Shown in pieces: positions 15,677-22,942 of a DNA stretch of 41,818 bases. The position numbers were made by a program, and so were the translations under genes. The DNA comes from Nonomuraea antri (GTDB taxonomy: Bacteria > Actinomycetota > Actinomycetes > Streptosporangiales > Streptosporangiaceae). The number at the start of each line of letters is the position of its first letter. Positions within the stretch are counted from its first letter, which is position 1. A model generated the notes under the pieces. It had not been told where the DNA came from. It saw nothing but the letters and a program-made list of their open reading frames with translations, and did not search any database. The stretch lies in assembly GCF_013283785.1 (NCBI RefSeq), contig NZ_JABCPZ010000082.1, forward strand, positions 1-41,818, given 5' to 3'.

Positions 15677-16525
15677 CTAGCGCAGCGGGGCGATCGGGCC
15701 GTCGGGCGAGATCAGTCGGGCTTCGAGCATCTGGTCGACGTACCCCTTGACCTGCTCTTCCGTCAGGCGGCGGAAGCCGTCGGAGTCGATGACCGACACG
15801 ATCGGCCAGATCTTCCTGGTGACGTCGGGGCCGCCGGTCGCCGAGTCGTCGTCGGCCGCGTCGTACAGCGCCTGGATGAGCGTCATCACCATGTCGTCGG
15901 CGCTCGCGCCGTCGCGGTAGAGCTTCTTCAGCGAGCCGCGCGCGAAGATCGAGCCGGAGCCGATGGCGTCGAATCTCTCCCGCTCGTAGGGCCCGCCGGC
16001 CACGTCGTAGCTGAAGATGCGCCCCTCGTCCCTGTCGGGGTCGTAGGCGGCGAACAGCGGGACCACGACCAGGCCCTGCATCGCCATGCCGAGGTTGCCG
16101 CGGATCATGGTCGCCAGCCGGTTGGCCTTGCCGGCCACCGACAGCGTGCGGCCCTCCATCTTCTCGTAGTGCTCCAGCTCGACCCGGTAGAGCCGGGCCA
16201 TCTCGATGCCCGTGCTCGCGGTGCCCGCGATGCCCATGCACGAGTAGTCGTCGGCGCGGAACACCTTCTCCACGTCCCGCTGCGAAATGATGTTGCCCGA
16301 CGTGGCCCGCCGGTCGCCCGCCATGACCACGCCTCCGGCGAAGGTGGCGGCGACGATGGTGGTCGCGTGCGGAACCCGGTCTCCGATCGGGGTGGCCAGA
16401 ACCTCGTCCCGCTGCGGCAGCAACTCCGGCGCATACGAGCTGACGAACTCCGTGAACGACGAGTTCCCGTTGTTTCGGAAAAGCTGGTTCACCAAGCCGA
16501 CAGGTAGGTCCCTCTTGGATGCCAC
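15677..16525 (-). CDS. prcB: 20S proteasome beta subunit PrcB
   Basis: PrcB is the proteolytic subunit of the 20S core. From GTG 16525, six nt behind GGAGGG, it has 282 residues. It is made with a 54-residue propeptide that ends GDRVPHA. Cleavage should expose Thr55 of TTIVAATFAGGVVMAGDRRA as the N-terminal nucleophile. The catalytic partners are in place: Asp17 in AGDRR and Lys33 in DVEKVF, mature numbering. The GIAGTASTGIEMARLYRVEL and ALYDAADDDSATGGPD segments are typical. It is co-transcribed with prcA. A TTG start at 16540 is possible but less likely. Upstream it faces the ABC importer operon. Confidence 0.96.
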   Translation of the reverse strand: MASKRDLPVGLVNQLFRNNGNSSFTEFVSSYAPELLPQRDEVLATPIGDRVPHATTIVAATFAGGVVMAGDRRATSGNIISQRDVEKVFRADDYSCMGIAGTASTGIEMARLYRVELEHYEKMEGRTLSVAGKANRLATMIRGNLGMAMQGLVVVPLFAAYDPDRDEGRIFSYDVAGGPYERERFDAIGSGSIFARGSLKKLYRDGASADDMVMTLIQALYDAADDDSATGGPDVTRKIWPIVSVIDSDGFRRLTEEQVKGYVDQMLEARLISPDGPIAPLR

Positions 16526-16696
16526 GCGACTCCCTCCCAAACCTCAGTGTTCCTAGGCCGACCCTACTCATGTTGCGTTGGTCTCTGCACTTCCCACGAT
16601 CAGCTCAGGGCGAACCGTTCATCAGATCGTTTCTTTACGCCCGCGATGGGCCGTGCGATTGTCGGTATGTCTGCACGTCCTGAACAGGAGGCCGAC

Positions 16697-18064
16697 ATGA
16701 GACTCCCCAGCCGACCCGCGTTGCTCGGGGCGATCGCGCTCCTGGCACTCACCTCCTGCGGCACCGGAACGCCCGCCGGCGAGGGGAGCGTGACCCTCAC
16801 CATCGCCGCGAACTCGATCGAGGGCGGCAAGAACTCCGAGTCAGCCCTGTGGATCAAGAACTGGGTGATCCCGAAGTTCGAGCAGGCCCACAAGAACGTC
16901 AAGGTCCTGTTCGACGCCAGCGGCGTGGACGACGAGCAGTACAAGACGAAGATCGCCCTCGACCTGAAGTCGAGGACCGGCGCGGACGTGATGGACGTCG
17001 ACGGCATCTGGGTCGGCGAGTTCGCCCAGGCCGGCTACATCAAGCCGCTGGCCGAGGTCGGCGGCAAGGCCGTCGACGCGTGGGAGGGCTGGACGCAGAT
17101 CCCGCAGGCGGTGCAGGGCCTGGGCATCTTCGACGGCAAGAAGTACGGCCTGCCGCAGGGCACCGACGGCCGCGTCCTGTTCTACAACAAGACCCTGTTC
17201 GCCAAGGCCGGGCTGCCCGAGCCGTGGCAGCCGGCGAGCTGGCAGGAGATCCTCGCCGCCGGCGCGAAGCTGAAGGCGGCCGGCGTGCCCACGCCCATCC
17301 AGATCAACGCCGGCACCGCCATGGGCGAGGCCACCACCATGCAGGGCATGCTGCCGCTGCTGGCCGGGGCGGGCGCCGAGATCTACGCCGACGGCAAGTG
17401 GACCGGCGCCTCCCAGCCGATGAAGGACGTGCTCGGCTTCTACCAGCAGATCTACGGCGGCAGCGGGCTCGGCGACCCCAAGCTGCAGCAGGAGGCCAAG
17501 GGCCGCGACAAGTCCTTCGCCCAGTTCGCGGCCGGCAAGATCGGCATCCTGGCCGAAGGCGACTACTTCTGGCGCTCGGTCATCGAGCCGACCGCGGGCG
17601 TCGCGCCGATGAAGGACCGCGACCAGGCCGTCGGCTACGCCAAGATCCCCGCCAAGCAGCCCGGCGCCGGCGTGCGCGGCCAGGACTTCGTGTCGATGTC
17701 CGGCGGCGCGGTGCGGGTGCTCAACCCCAACTCCAAGAACCCGGCGCTGGCCTGGGAGCTGCTGTCGTTCATGCACGGCGCCGACGCCATCAAGGCGCTG
17801 ATCGGCGGGCAGGCGCGCATCAGTCCCCGCTCCGACGTCAACGACCAGGTGCTGGCCCGCGACCCGATGCTGAAGTTCATCGCCGACGAGGTGCTGCCCA
17901 TCACCGCCTACCGGCCGGGACTGTCGGTCTACCCGCAGGTCTCCACCGCGCTGCAGGAGGCCAGCGCGGCCGTCGTGAGCGGCACCGCCGCCGACCGGGC
18001 GGCCACCGACTACCAGGCGAAGCTGGAGGGACTGGTCGGTGGCGCGGCCAACGTCAGCGGCTGA
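16697..18064 (+). CDS. Extracellular sugar-binding lipoprotein of an ABC importer
   Basis: The 455-residue protein is a family 1 solute-binding protein, the ligand receptor of a carbohydrate-type ABC importer. Its signal peptide ends in the lipobox LTSC, so Cys21 should carry the lipid. The mature part has the usual two-lobed features: VTLTIAANSIEGGKNS, TGADVMDVDGIWVGEFAQAGYIKPL, YGLPQGTDGRVLFYNKTLFAKAGL, and a hinge-rich C-terminal half. The sugar cannot be named. AGGAG lies 6 nt before the ATG. It is the first gene of a four-gene run that overlaps gene by gene, placed in the middle of the proteasome locus. Confidence 0.9.
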   Translation: MRLPSRPALLGAIALLALTSCGTGTPAGEGSVTLTIAANSIEGGKNSESALWIKNWVIPKFEQAHKNVKVLFDASGVDDEQYKTKIALDLKSRTGADVMDVDGIWVGEFAQAGYIKPLAEVGGKAVDAWEGWTQIPQAVQGLGIFDGKKYGLPQGTDGRVLFYNKTLFAKAGLPEPWQPASWQEILAAGAKLKAAGVPTPIQINAGTAMGEATTMQGMLPLLAGAGAEIYADGKWTGASQPMKDVLGFYQQIYGGSGLGDPKLQQEAKGRDKSFAQFAAGKIGILAEGDYFWRSVIEPTAGVAPMKDRDQAVGYAKIPAKQPGAGVRGQDFVSMSGGAVRVLNPNSKNPALAWELLSFMHGADAIKALIGGQARISPRSDVNDQVLARDPMLKFIADEVLPITAYRPGLSVYPQVSTALQEASAAVVSGTAADRAATDYQAKLEGLVGGAANVSG

Positions 18065-18983
18065 CCGGACCGGGTCGGGAGGTGACGCGGCGGGGCTCGG
18101 GACGGGCCGGGCGGTCGCGTTCGTCCTGCCCGGCCTGGTGCTCATCGGCGTGTTCCTGATCTTCCCCGCGCTGTGGACCGTCTACCTCGGGCTGACCGAC
18201 TACCGCCTGACCGGGCTGTCGGCCGCCGACCCGCAGGTCGTCGGCCTCGACAACTACCGCGACGCGCTCTTCGACCCGCGGTTCAAGACCTCGCTCTGGC
18301 TCACCCTCGCCTACGTGGGCGGCTCGGCCGTCATCGGCCAGGCCGGGCTCGGCTTCGCGCTGGCCTGGGTGCTGCGCGAGCGCACCGGCGTGGTCAGGCG
18401 GATCGTCGAAGGCGTCGTGCTGTTGTCGTGGATCCTGCCGGGCACGGTGGTCGGGTTCCTGTGGTTCGCGCTGCTCGACCGCGACGACGGCACGCTCAAC
18501 GCGCTGCTGAACACGCCCGGGTTCGCCTGGCTGCTCGACTACCCGCTGCTGTCGATCATCGTGTTCAACGTCTGGCGCGGCACCGCGTTCTCGATGATGC
18601 TCTACGCGGCGGCGCTGGAGAACGTGCCGCCGTCCCAGCTGGAGACGGCGCGGCTGGCCGGGGCGAGCGTGCCGCAGCAGCTGCGCGACGTCGTCTTCCC
18701 GCTGCTGCGCCGGCACATCCTGACCAACCTGCTGCTCATCAGCCTGTGGACGTTCAACGACTTCACCCCGTTCGTGCTCACCGGCGGCGGTCCGGAGGGG
18801 CGCTCGGAGATCCTGCCCGTCTACGTCTACCGGGTCGCGCTGCGCGACGGCGAGCTCGGCGTGGGCGCGGCCATCTCGTTCCTCATCCTGCTGATCAACC
18901 TGGTGATCGCGCTGTCGTACCTGCAGCTGCTGCGTGACAGGCGAAGACGCGAACTGCCCGCGGCCGGAGGGCCTCCCGCATGA
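18039..18983 (+). CDS. ABC sugar transporter permease (MalF/UgpA-like)
   Basis: The 314-residue permease has six apparent membrane segments, starting with VAFVLPGLVLIGVFLIFPAL. It carries the EAA-type loop that couples to the ATPase (ENVPPSQLETARLAGASVPQ, then FPLLRRHI). It forms half of the translocation pore. The GTG start at 18039 lies inside the end of the binding-protein gene, a 26-bp overlap, and has GGAGGG 8 nt upstream, which supports this start. Translation is probably coupled to the upstream gene. Confidence 0.9.
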   Translation: MARPTSAADRTGSGGDAAGLGTGRAVAFVLPGLVLIGVFLIFPALWTVYLGLTDYRLTGLSAADPQVVGLDNYRDALFDPRFKTSLWLTLAYVGGSAVIGQAGLGFALAWVLRERTGVVRRIVEGVVLLSWILPGTVVGFLWFALLDRDDGTLNALLNTPGFAWLLDYPLLSIIVFNVWRGTAFSMMLYAAALENVPPSQLETARLAGASVPQQLRDVVFPLLRRHILTNLLLISLWTFNDFTPFVLTGGGPEGRSEILPVYVYRVALRDGELGVGAAISFLILLINLVIALSYLQLLRDRRRRELPAAGGPPA

Positions 18984-19798
18984 TCAGGCACGTGCTCGGG
19001 CGGCTGGCCGCCACCGTCTTCATCGCCGTCGTGCTGGCCTTCTTCACCGTCCCCATGCTCTGGCTGGCCAGCGCGCCCTTCGACGACACGCCCACGATCA
19101 CCACGTCGCTGCCGGAGTTCACGCTGGGCAACTTCGCCGCGATCCTGGACAACCCGTACGCGCTCAGCTCCATCCGCAACTCGGTCATCCAGGGCGGGGG
19201 CGCGGCGGCGATCGTCGTGGTGCTCGCCGCGCTGGCCGCCTACGCGCTGTCGCGGGTGCGCATCCCGTTCCGCGACGCGCTGCTCTACCTGCTCCTGCTG
19301 CTGTCGTCGGTGGTCACCGGCACCGCGGCGATGGTGCCGATCTTCGAGCTGGCCACCAGGCTCGGCCTCATCGACACCCATCTCGGCGTCATCCTGGTCG
19401 TCTCCAGCGGCCTGCTGCCCGCCGCGATCTTCATTCTCAAGGACTTCATGGACGAGACGCCCACCTCCTACGAGGAGTCGGCCCGCGTCTTCGGCGCCAC
19501 GCCGCTGCAGATCCTGCGCCACATCGTGGTGCCGCTGGTGCGGCCCGGCCTGGCCACCATCGCGGTGTGGGCGCTGGCCAGCGTGTGGGGCGGCTTCCTG
19601 TTCCAGTTCATCCTGCTGCGCGACCCGGACAAGGCGCCGGGCTCGGTCATCCTCTACACCCTCTACACCGAGGGCGGCGCGCCCAAGCTCGACCTCATCT
19701 CCACCTTCTCCCTCATGTACTCGCTGCCCGTGGTCGCGATGTACCTGTTCGTCTCCCATCGGTACGGCTTCCGCTTCCACGGAGGGATCAAGCGGTGA
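18980..19798 (+). CDS. ABC sugar transporter permease (MalG/UgpE-like)
   Basis: The 272-residue protein is the second pore subunit. It has six membrane segments, for example VFIAVVLAFFTVPMLWLAS, and an EAA loop (PTSYEESARVFGATPLQILR, then HIVVPLVRPGL). The short C-terminus FHGGIKR is usual for MalG-type permeases. Its ATG overlaps the stop of the first permease as ATGA, so the two subunits should be made in equal amount. Confidence 0.9.
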   Translation: MIRHVLGRLAATVFIAVVLAFFTVPMLWLASAPFDDTPTITTSLPEFTLGNFAAILDNPYALSSIRNSVIQGGGAAAIVVVLAALAAYALSRVRIPFRDALLYLLLLLSSVVTGTAAMVPIFELATRLGLIDTHLGVILVVSSGLLPAAIFILKDFMDETPTSYEESARVFGATPLQILRHIVVPLVRPGLATIAVWALASVWGGFLFQFILLRDPDKAPGSVILYTLYTEGGAPKLDLISTFSLMYSLPVVAMYLFVSHRYGFRFHGGIKR

Positions 19799-20841
19799 TC
19801 GCGTTGCACGGCCTGACCAAGGTGTTCCCCGGCGGCGTCCGCGCCCTGGACGGCATCGACCTCACCATCGCCGACGGCGAGTTCTTCGCCCTGCTCGGCC
19901 CGTCAGGCTGCGGCAAGACCACGCTGCTGCGCACCATCGCCGGCCTCGAACAGCCCACCTCCGGCCGCATCGGCATCGACGAGGTGGACGTCACCGCGCT
20001 GCCGCCCGGCCGCCGCGACGTCGCCATGGTCTTCCAGGACTACGCGATCTTCCCGCACATGGACGTCACCGCCAACATCGCCTACCCGCTGCGCATCAAG
20101 AAGGTCCCGCGCGCCCGGCGCGAGGCCAGGGCCGCCGAGGTGGCCGCCAGGCTCAGCCTGTCGGAGCTGCTGCGCCGCCGTCCCGCCGAGCTGTCCGGCG
20201 GCCAGCAGCAGCGCGTCGCGCTGGCCAGGGCCATCGCCTGCCACCCCGCCGCGTTCCTGTTCGACGAGCCGCTGTCCAACCTGGACGCCCGCCTGCGGCT
20301 GGAGGCCCGCACGTTCCTCAAGCGGCTGCAGCGCGACCTGGCCGTCACCACCGTCTTCGTCACCCACGACCAGGCCGAGGCCCTCGCCCTGGCCGACCGC
20401 ATCGCGGTCATGTCGGCCGGCCGGATGGTCCAGGTCGGCACCCCCGCGGAGATCTTCCAGCGGCCCGCCACCACGTTCGTGGCCTCCTTCATCGGCTCCA
20501 CCCCGATGAACCTGCTGCCCGCCCGTCTCGACGACGGCGTCATGCACGCCGCGGGCGCGCTGCTCCCCCGCCCCGGCGGCCTGGCCGACGACGACGAGGT
20601 CGTCTACGGCGTCCGCCCCGAGTACATGGACCTGTCCCTGGAGGAACGCCGCGACGCCTTCCCCGGCGCCGTCTCCGTCCTGGAGAACCTGGGCACCAGC
20701 ACGCTCGTCACGCTGGAGTCCGAGCACGCGCTCATCCAGCTCGTCGTCCCCGAGGGCGAGGAGCCGCCGCTGGGCGCCGCGGCCTGGGCGGTGCCCCGCC
20801 GCGCCCTGATCTACCGCAACGGCGACCTGCTGCCCGGCTGA
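19795..20841 (+). CDS. ABC transporter ATPase (MalK/UgpC-like)
   Basis: The 348-residue ATPase powers the importer. Walker A GPSGCGKT is at 35-42, the Q-loop at FQDYAIFPHM, the signature LSGGQQQR at 133-140, Walker B FLFDEP at 154-159, and the H-loop in VFVTHDQAEAL. The C-terminal part beyond ~240 is the OB-type regulatory domain typical of MalK (YGVRPEYMDLS). The GTG start overlaps the permease stop as GTGA and has GGAGGG 8 nt upstream. Having its own ATPase makes the importer self-contained, unlike many actinobacterial sugar operons that share MsiK. Confidence 0.92.
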   Translation: MIALHGLTKVFPGGVRALDGIDLTIADGEFFALLGPSGCGKTTLLRTIAGLEQPTSGRIGIDEVDVTALPPGRRDVAMVFQDYAIFPHMDVTANIAYPLRIKKVPRARREARAAEVAARLSLSELLRRRPAELSGGQQQRVALARAIACHPAAFLFDEPLSNLDARLRLEARTFLKRLQRDLAVTTVFVTHDQAEALALADRIAVMSAGRMVQVGTPAEIFQRPATTFVASFIGSTPMNLLPARLDDGVMHAAGALLPRPGGLADDDEVVYGVRPEYMDLSLEERRDAFPGAVSVLENLGTSTLVTLESEHALIQLVVPEGEEPPLGAAAWAVPRRALIYRNGDLLPG

Positions 20842-20847
20842 CATACT
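20842..20847 (+). promoter_or_regulatory. Putative leaderless -10 element of the dinB2-type gene
   Basis: CATACT lies 7 nt before the ATG at 20855, and there is no ribosome binding site. The gene may therefore be transcribed as a leaderless message even though it is only 14 bp after the ABC ATPase stop. Confidence 0.35.
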
Positions 20848-20854
20848 GGTCGCC

Positions 20855-21895
20855 ATGAGGGACTGGGTGCTCCACGTCGACCTCGACCAGTTCATCGCCG
20901 CCGTCGAACTGCTGCGCCACCCCGAGCTGCGCGGCAGGCCCGTCGTGGTCGGCGGTTCCGGAGACCCGACCCAGCCGCGCACCGTCGCGGCCACCGCCAC
21001 CTACGAGGCCCGCGCGCACGGCGTGCACTCCGGCATGCCGCTGCGCACGGCTCTCAGGCGCTGCCCTGAGGCGGTGTTCCTGCCCAGCGACCCACCGGCC
21101 TACGAGGCGGCCTCGGAGCGCGTCATGGCCGTCCTGCGCGGGTTCCCGATCCGCGTGGAGGTGTGGGGCTGGGACGAGGCCTTCGCCGGCGCCGCCACGG
21201 ACGACCCGGAATCACTCGCCGCCGAGCTGCGTGCGGCGGTGCTGGCCGAGACCGAGCTGTCGTGCTCGATCGGCATCGGCGACAACAAGCACCAGGCCAA
21301 GCTCGCCTCCGCGTTCGCCAAGCCGGCCGGGGTCTTCCGCCTGACCGGCGAGAACTGGGCCGAGGTGATGAACCACCGGCCCACCGACGCGCTGTGGGGC
21401 ATCGGCGCCAGGATCTCCAAGCGGCTGGCCGGGCTCGGGCTGAGCACGGTGGCCGAGCTGGCCGCCGCCGACCCGGCGGAGCTGGCTGCGCACTTCGGGC
21501 CCACCAACGGCCCCTGGTACCGCTACCTGGCGCTGGGCAAGGGCGAGGCCGAGATCGTCACCACGCCGTGGGTGGCCAGGGGCCACAGCCGCGAGACCAC
21601 CTTCCCCCGCGACCTCACCGACCGGGCCGAGCTGACCGGCCACGTGGCCGACCTGGCCGGGCAGGTGGCCGCCGACGCCAGGGCGGAGGGCCGGGAGATC
21701 GTCAGGGTCTCGGTCAAGGTGCGCTTCACCCCGTTCCTGACGAGGACCCGCCAGTCGAAGCTGCCCGCCGCCACCACCGACCCCGAGGTCGTCACGCGGA
21801 CCGCGCTGAACGTGCTCGGCCGCTTCGACCTCGACCGTCCGGTGCGCCTGCTCGGGGTGGGCGTGGAATACACCCTCCCCGGCGAAAGCGGCTGA
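20855..21895 (+). CDS. dinB2: Y-family DNA polymerase IV, DinB2 type
   Basis: The 346-residue enzyme is a translesion polymerase. The palm carries the metal-binding DLD at residues 9-11 in HVDLDQFIAAVE and the later WGWDEAF with the paired acid residues. A helix-hairpin-helix (ALWGIGARISKRLAGLGLST) and the little-finger domain (VSVKVRFTPFLTRTRQSKLP) follow. The VLHVDLDQF and EVWGWDEAF wording matches mycobacterial DinB2 rather than E. coli DinB. Residue 14, the sugar-selecting steric gate (Phe in E. coli, Leu in M. smegmatis DinB2), is isoleucine. No C-terminal beta-clamp motif is obvious. It ends the plus-strand run within the proteasome locus and could be under PafBC control, which is untested. 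Confidence 0.92.
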   Translation: MRDWVLHVDLDQFIAAVELLRHPELRGRPVVVGGSGDPTQPRTVAATATYEARAHGVHSGMPLRTALRRCPEAVFLPSDPPAYEAASERVMAVLRGFPIRVEVWGWDEAFAGAATDDPESLAAELRAAVLAETELSCSIGIGDNKHQAKLASAFAKPAGVFRLTGENWAEVMNHRPTDALWGIGARISKRLAGLGLSTVAELAAADPAELAAHFGPTNGPWYRYLALGKGEAEIVTTPWVARGHSRETTFPRDLTDRAELTGHVADLAGQVAADARAEGREIVRVSVKVRFTPFLTRTRQSKLPAATTDPEVVTRTALNVLGRFDLDRPVRLLGVGVEYTLPGESG

Positions 21896-22021
21896 CACCC
21901 GGCCCGGACGCGGGCTCATCCCCGTGACGCCGAGGCGTGGAAGGCGCGCGCGGCCGCCGACCGGCCCGGTTCATCTCGCGCGACGCGGCTTCCGACACCT
22001 CGGCTTCGTCATGATCACATG

Positions 22022-22052
22022 GGCGGACGCTCGGCTTAGGTCAGCGTCCGCC
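22022..22052. terminator. Hairpin between dinB2 and pup (convergent)
   Basis: GGCGGACGCT (22022-22031) and AGCGTCCGCC (22043-22052) form a perfect 10-bp inverted repeat with an 11-nt loop. It lies between the convergent dinB2 and pup genes. The rest of 21896-22021 shows nothing clear. Confidence 0.65.
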
Positions 22053-22108
22053 GCTCCTTCAGTCTGACAGGCGTCTCTCCGCGAGACACCGCACCGGATT
22101 CCGCGGTG

Positions 22109-22318
22109 CTACTCTCCGCCCTTCTGGACGTAACTGCGCACGAACTCTTCCGCGTTCTCCTCGAGAACCTCGTCGATCTCGTCCAGAATCGCGTCGACGT
22201 CGTCGGTGAGCTTCTCCTGCCGTTCCTGTACGTCCGGCGCCGCGGAAGCCTCGGTCTCCTCAACCTCGTTCTCGCGCCGACCCGCCTGCTTCTGGCCGCC
22301 GGTGTCCTTGGATGCCAT
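22109..22318 (-). CDS. pup: Pup, prokaryotic ubiquitin-like protein (ends in Gly-Gly-Glu)
   Basis: The 69-residue protein is Pup, the tag that marks proteins for the proteasome. It is acidic and mostly disordered. It has the Mpa-binding coiled region (VQERQEKLTDDVDAILDEID, then EVLEENAEEFVRSYVQKGGE) and the conserved C-terminus SYVQKGGE. The last residue is glutamate rather than glutamine, so it can be ligated by PafA without deamidation by Dop. GGAGGTAGGAC precedes the ATG. A small hairpin (GCACCG / CGGTGC, 22091-22109) overlaps the stop. It is separated from dop by a plus-strand membrane gene and from prcB by the ABC operon and dinB2. Confidence 0.97.
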   Translation of the reverse strand: MASKDTGGQKQAGRRENEVEETEASAAPDVQERQEKLTDDVDAILDEIDEVLEENAEEFVRSYVQKGGE

Positions 22319-22407
22319 GTCCTACCTCCGCTTGGGGGACTCGCTTCTAGGGATATCTTTCCCCGAACCGAGCGACATTTCGCGTCGAACACCTCGCGAT
22401 CTTCGGC

Positions 22408-22427
22408 GCTTGACTAGATAGTCAAGC
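22408..22427. promoter_or_regulatory. 20-bp palindromic operator between pup and the 22466 gene
   Basis: GCTTGACTAGATAGTCAAGC has perfect 9-bp arms around a GA centre. Its TTGACT also fits a -35 box for the plus-strand gene, with AATACT 17 nt later as a weak -10. A repressor bound here would block that promoter and could also affect pup on the other strand. The shape resembles MarR-type operators; the family assignment is a guess. Confidence 0.6.
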
Positions 22428-22465
22428 TATCCAATACTGGACCTCCGTCCTCATAGGAGGTTCAG

Positions 22466-22870
22466 ATGTCCCCCGCGTCCCTGAGCACGGCAGGTGTGCT
22501 CCTCATCACAGTCCCGACGATCGCCTTCGGCGGCGTGTCGCTGCTGTCGTTCCTGATGCGGAACGAGCCCGGCTACCTGGACAACCCGGTCCGGCGCGGC
22601 CTGTGGCGGGCCGGACACGCGCACGCCGGGGTCCTGGTGCTGTTCGCCCTGGTGGCGATGCTGTACGTGGACCAGGCCGACCTGTCGGACGGCTGGCGGT
22701 CGCTGACCCGCACGCTGCTGGTCGCGGCCCCGATCCTGATGCCGCTGGGGTTCTTCCTGTCGGTGGTGCGGCCGAGCGACACCAGGCCGAGCAAGCTGAT
22801 CTGGCTCACCTTCGCCGGCGGGGCCTGCCTGGCGGCGGGCACGCTGACGCTGGGCATCGGCCTGGTGTGA
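22466..22870 (+). CDS. Four-TM membrane protein of unknown function between pup and dop
   Basis: The 134-residue protein has four hydrophobic helices: LSTAGVLLITVPTIAFGGVS, HAGVLVLFALVAMLYV, LLVAAPILMPLGFFLSVV and LIWLTFAGGACLAAGTLTLG. A conserved-looking RRGLWRAGHAHAGV segment with two histidines lies before helix 2. I do not recognise a named family. AGGAGG stands 5 nt before the ATG, and a palindromic operator overlaps its likely promoter, so expression is probably regulated. Its TGA lies in the first of four 15-bp tandem repeats. Confidence 0.8.
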   Translation: MSPASLSTAGVLLITVPTIAFGGVSLLSFLMRNEPGYLDNPVRRGLWRAGHAHAGVLVLFALVAMLYVDQADLSDGWRSLTRTLLVAAPILMPLGFFLSVVRPSDTRPSKLIWLTFAGGACLAAGTLTLGIGLV

Positions 22871-22923
22871 GCGGGCCCGGTGTGAGCGGGCCCGGTGTGA
22901 GCGGGCCCGGTGTGAGCGGGCCG
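22864..22923. repeat. Four tandem 15-bp repeats starting across a stop codon
   Basis: GGTGTGAGCGGGCCC is repeated at 22864, 22879, 22894 and 22909. The first three copies are identical and the last differs at its final base. The first copy contains the TGA of the membrane-protein gene, so each copy gives another in-frame TGA. The array fills the gap before the convergent dop gene. Confidence 0.95.
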
Positions 22924-22942
22924 GCGCCCGGGCGGGCGCGGG

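Noticed and set aside
16660..16690. TTGTCGGT before the ABC operon as a PafBC-type damage promoter
   Set aside because: The first eight bases match the known RecA-NDp-type motif, but the middle part and the TANNNT at the right distance are missing.
22864..22923. Tandem repeats as a CRISPR-like array
   Set aside because: The units are head to tail with no spacers and are only 15 bp long. There are no cas genes nearby.
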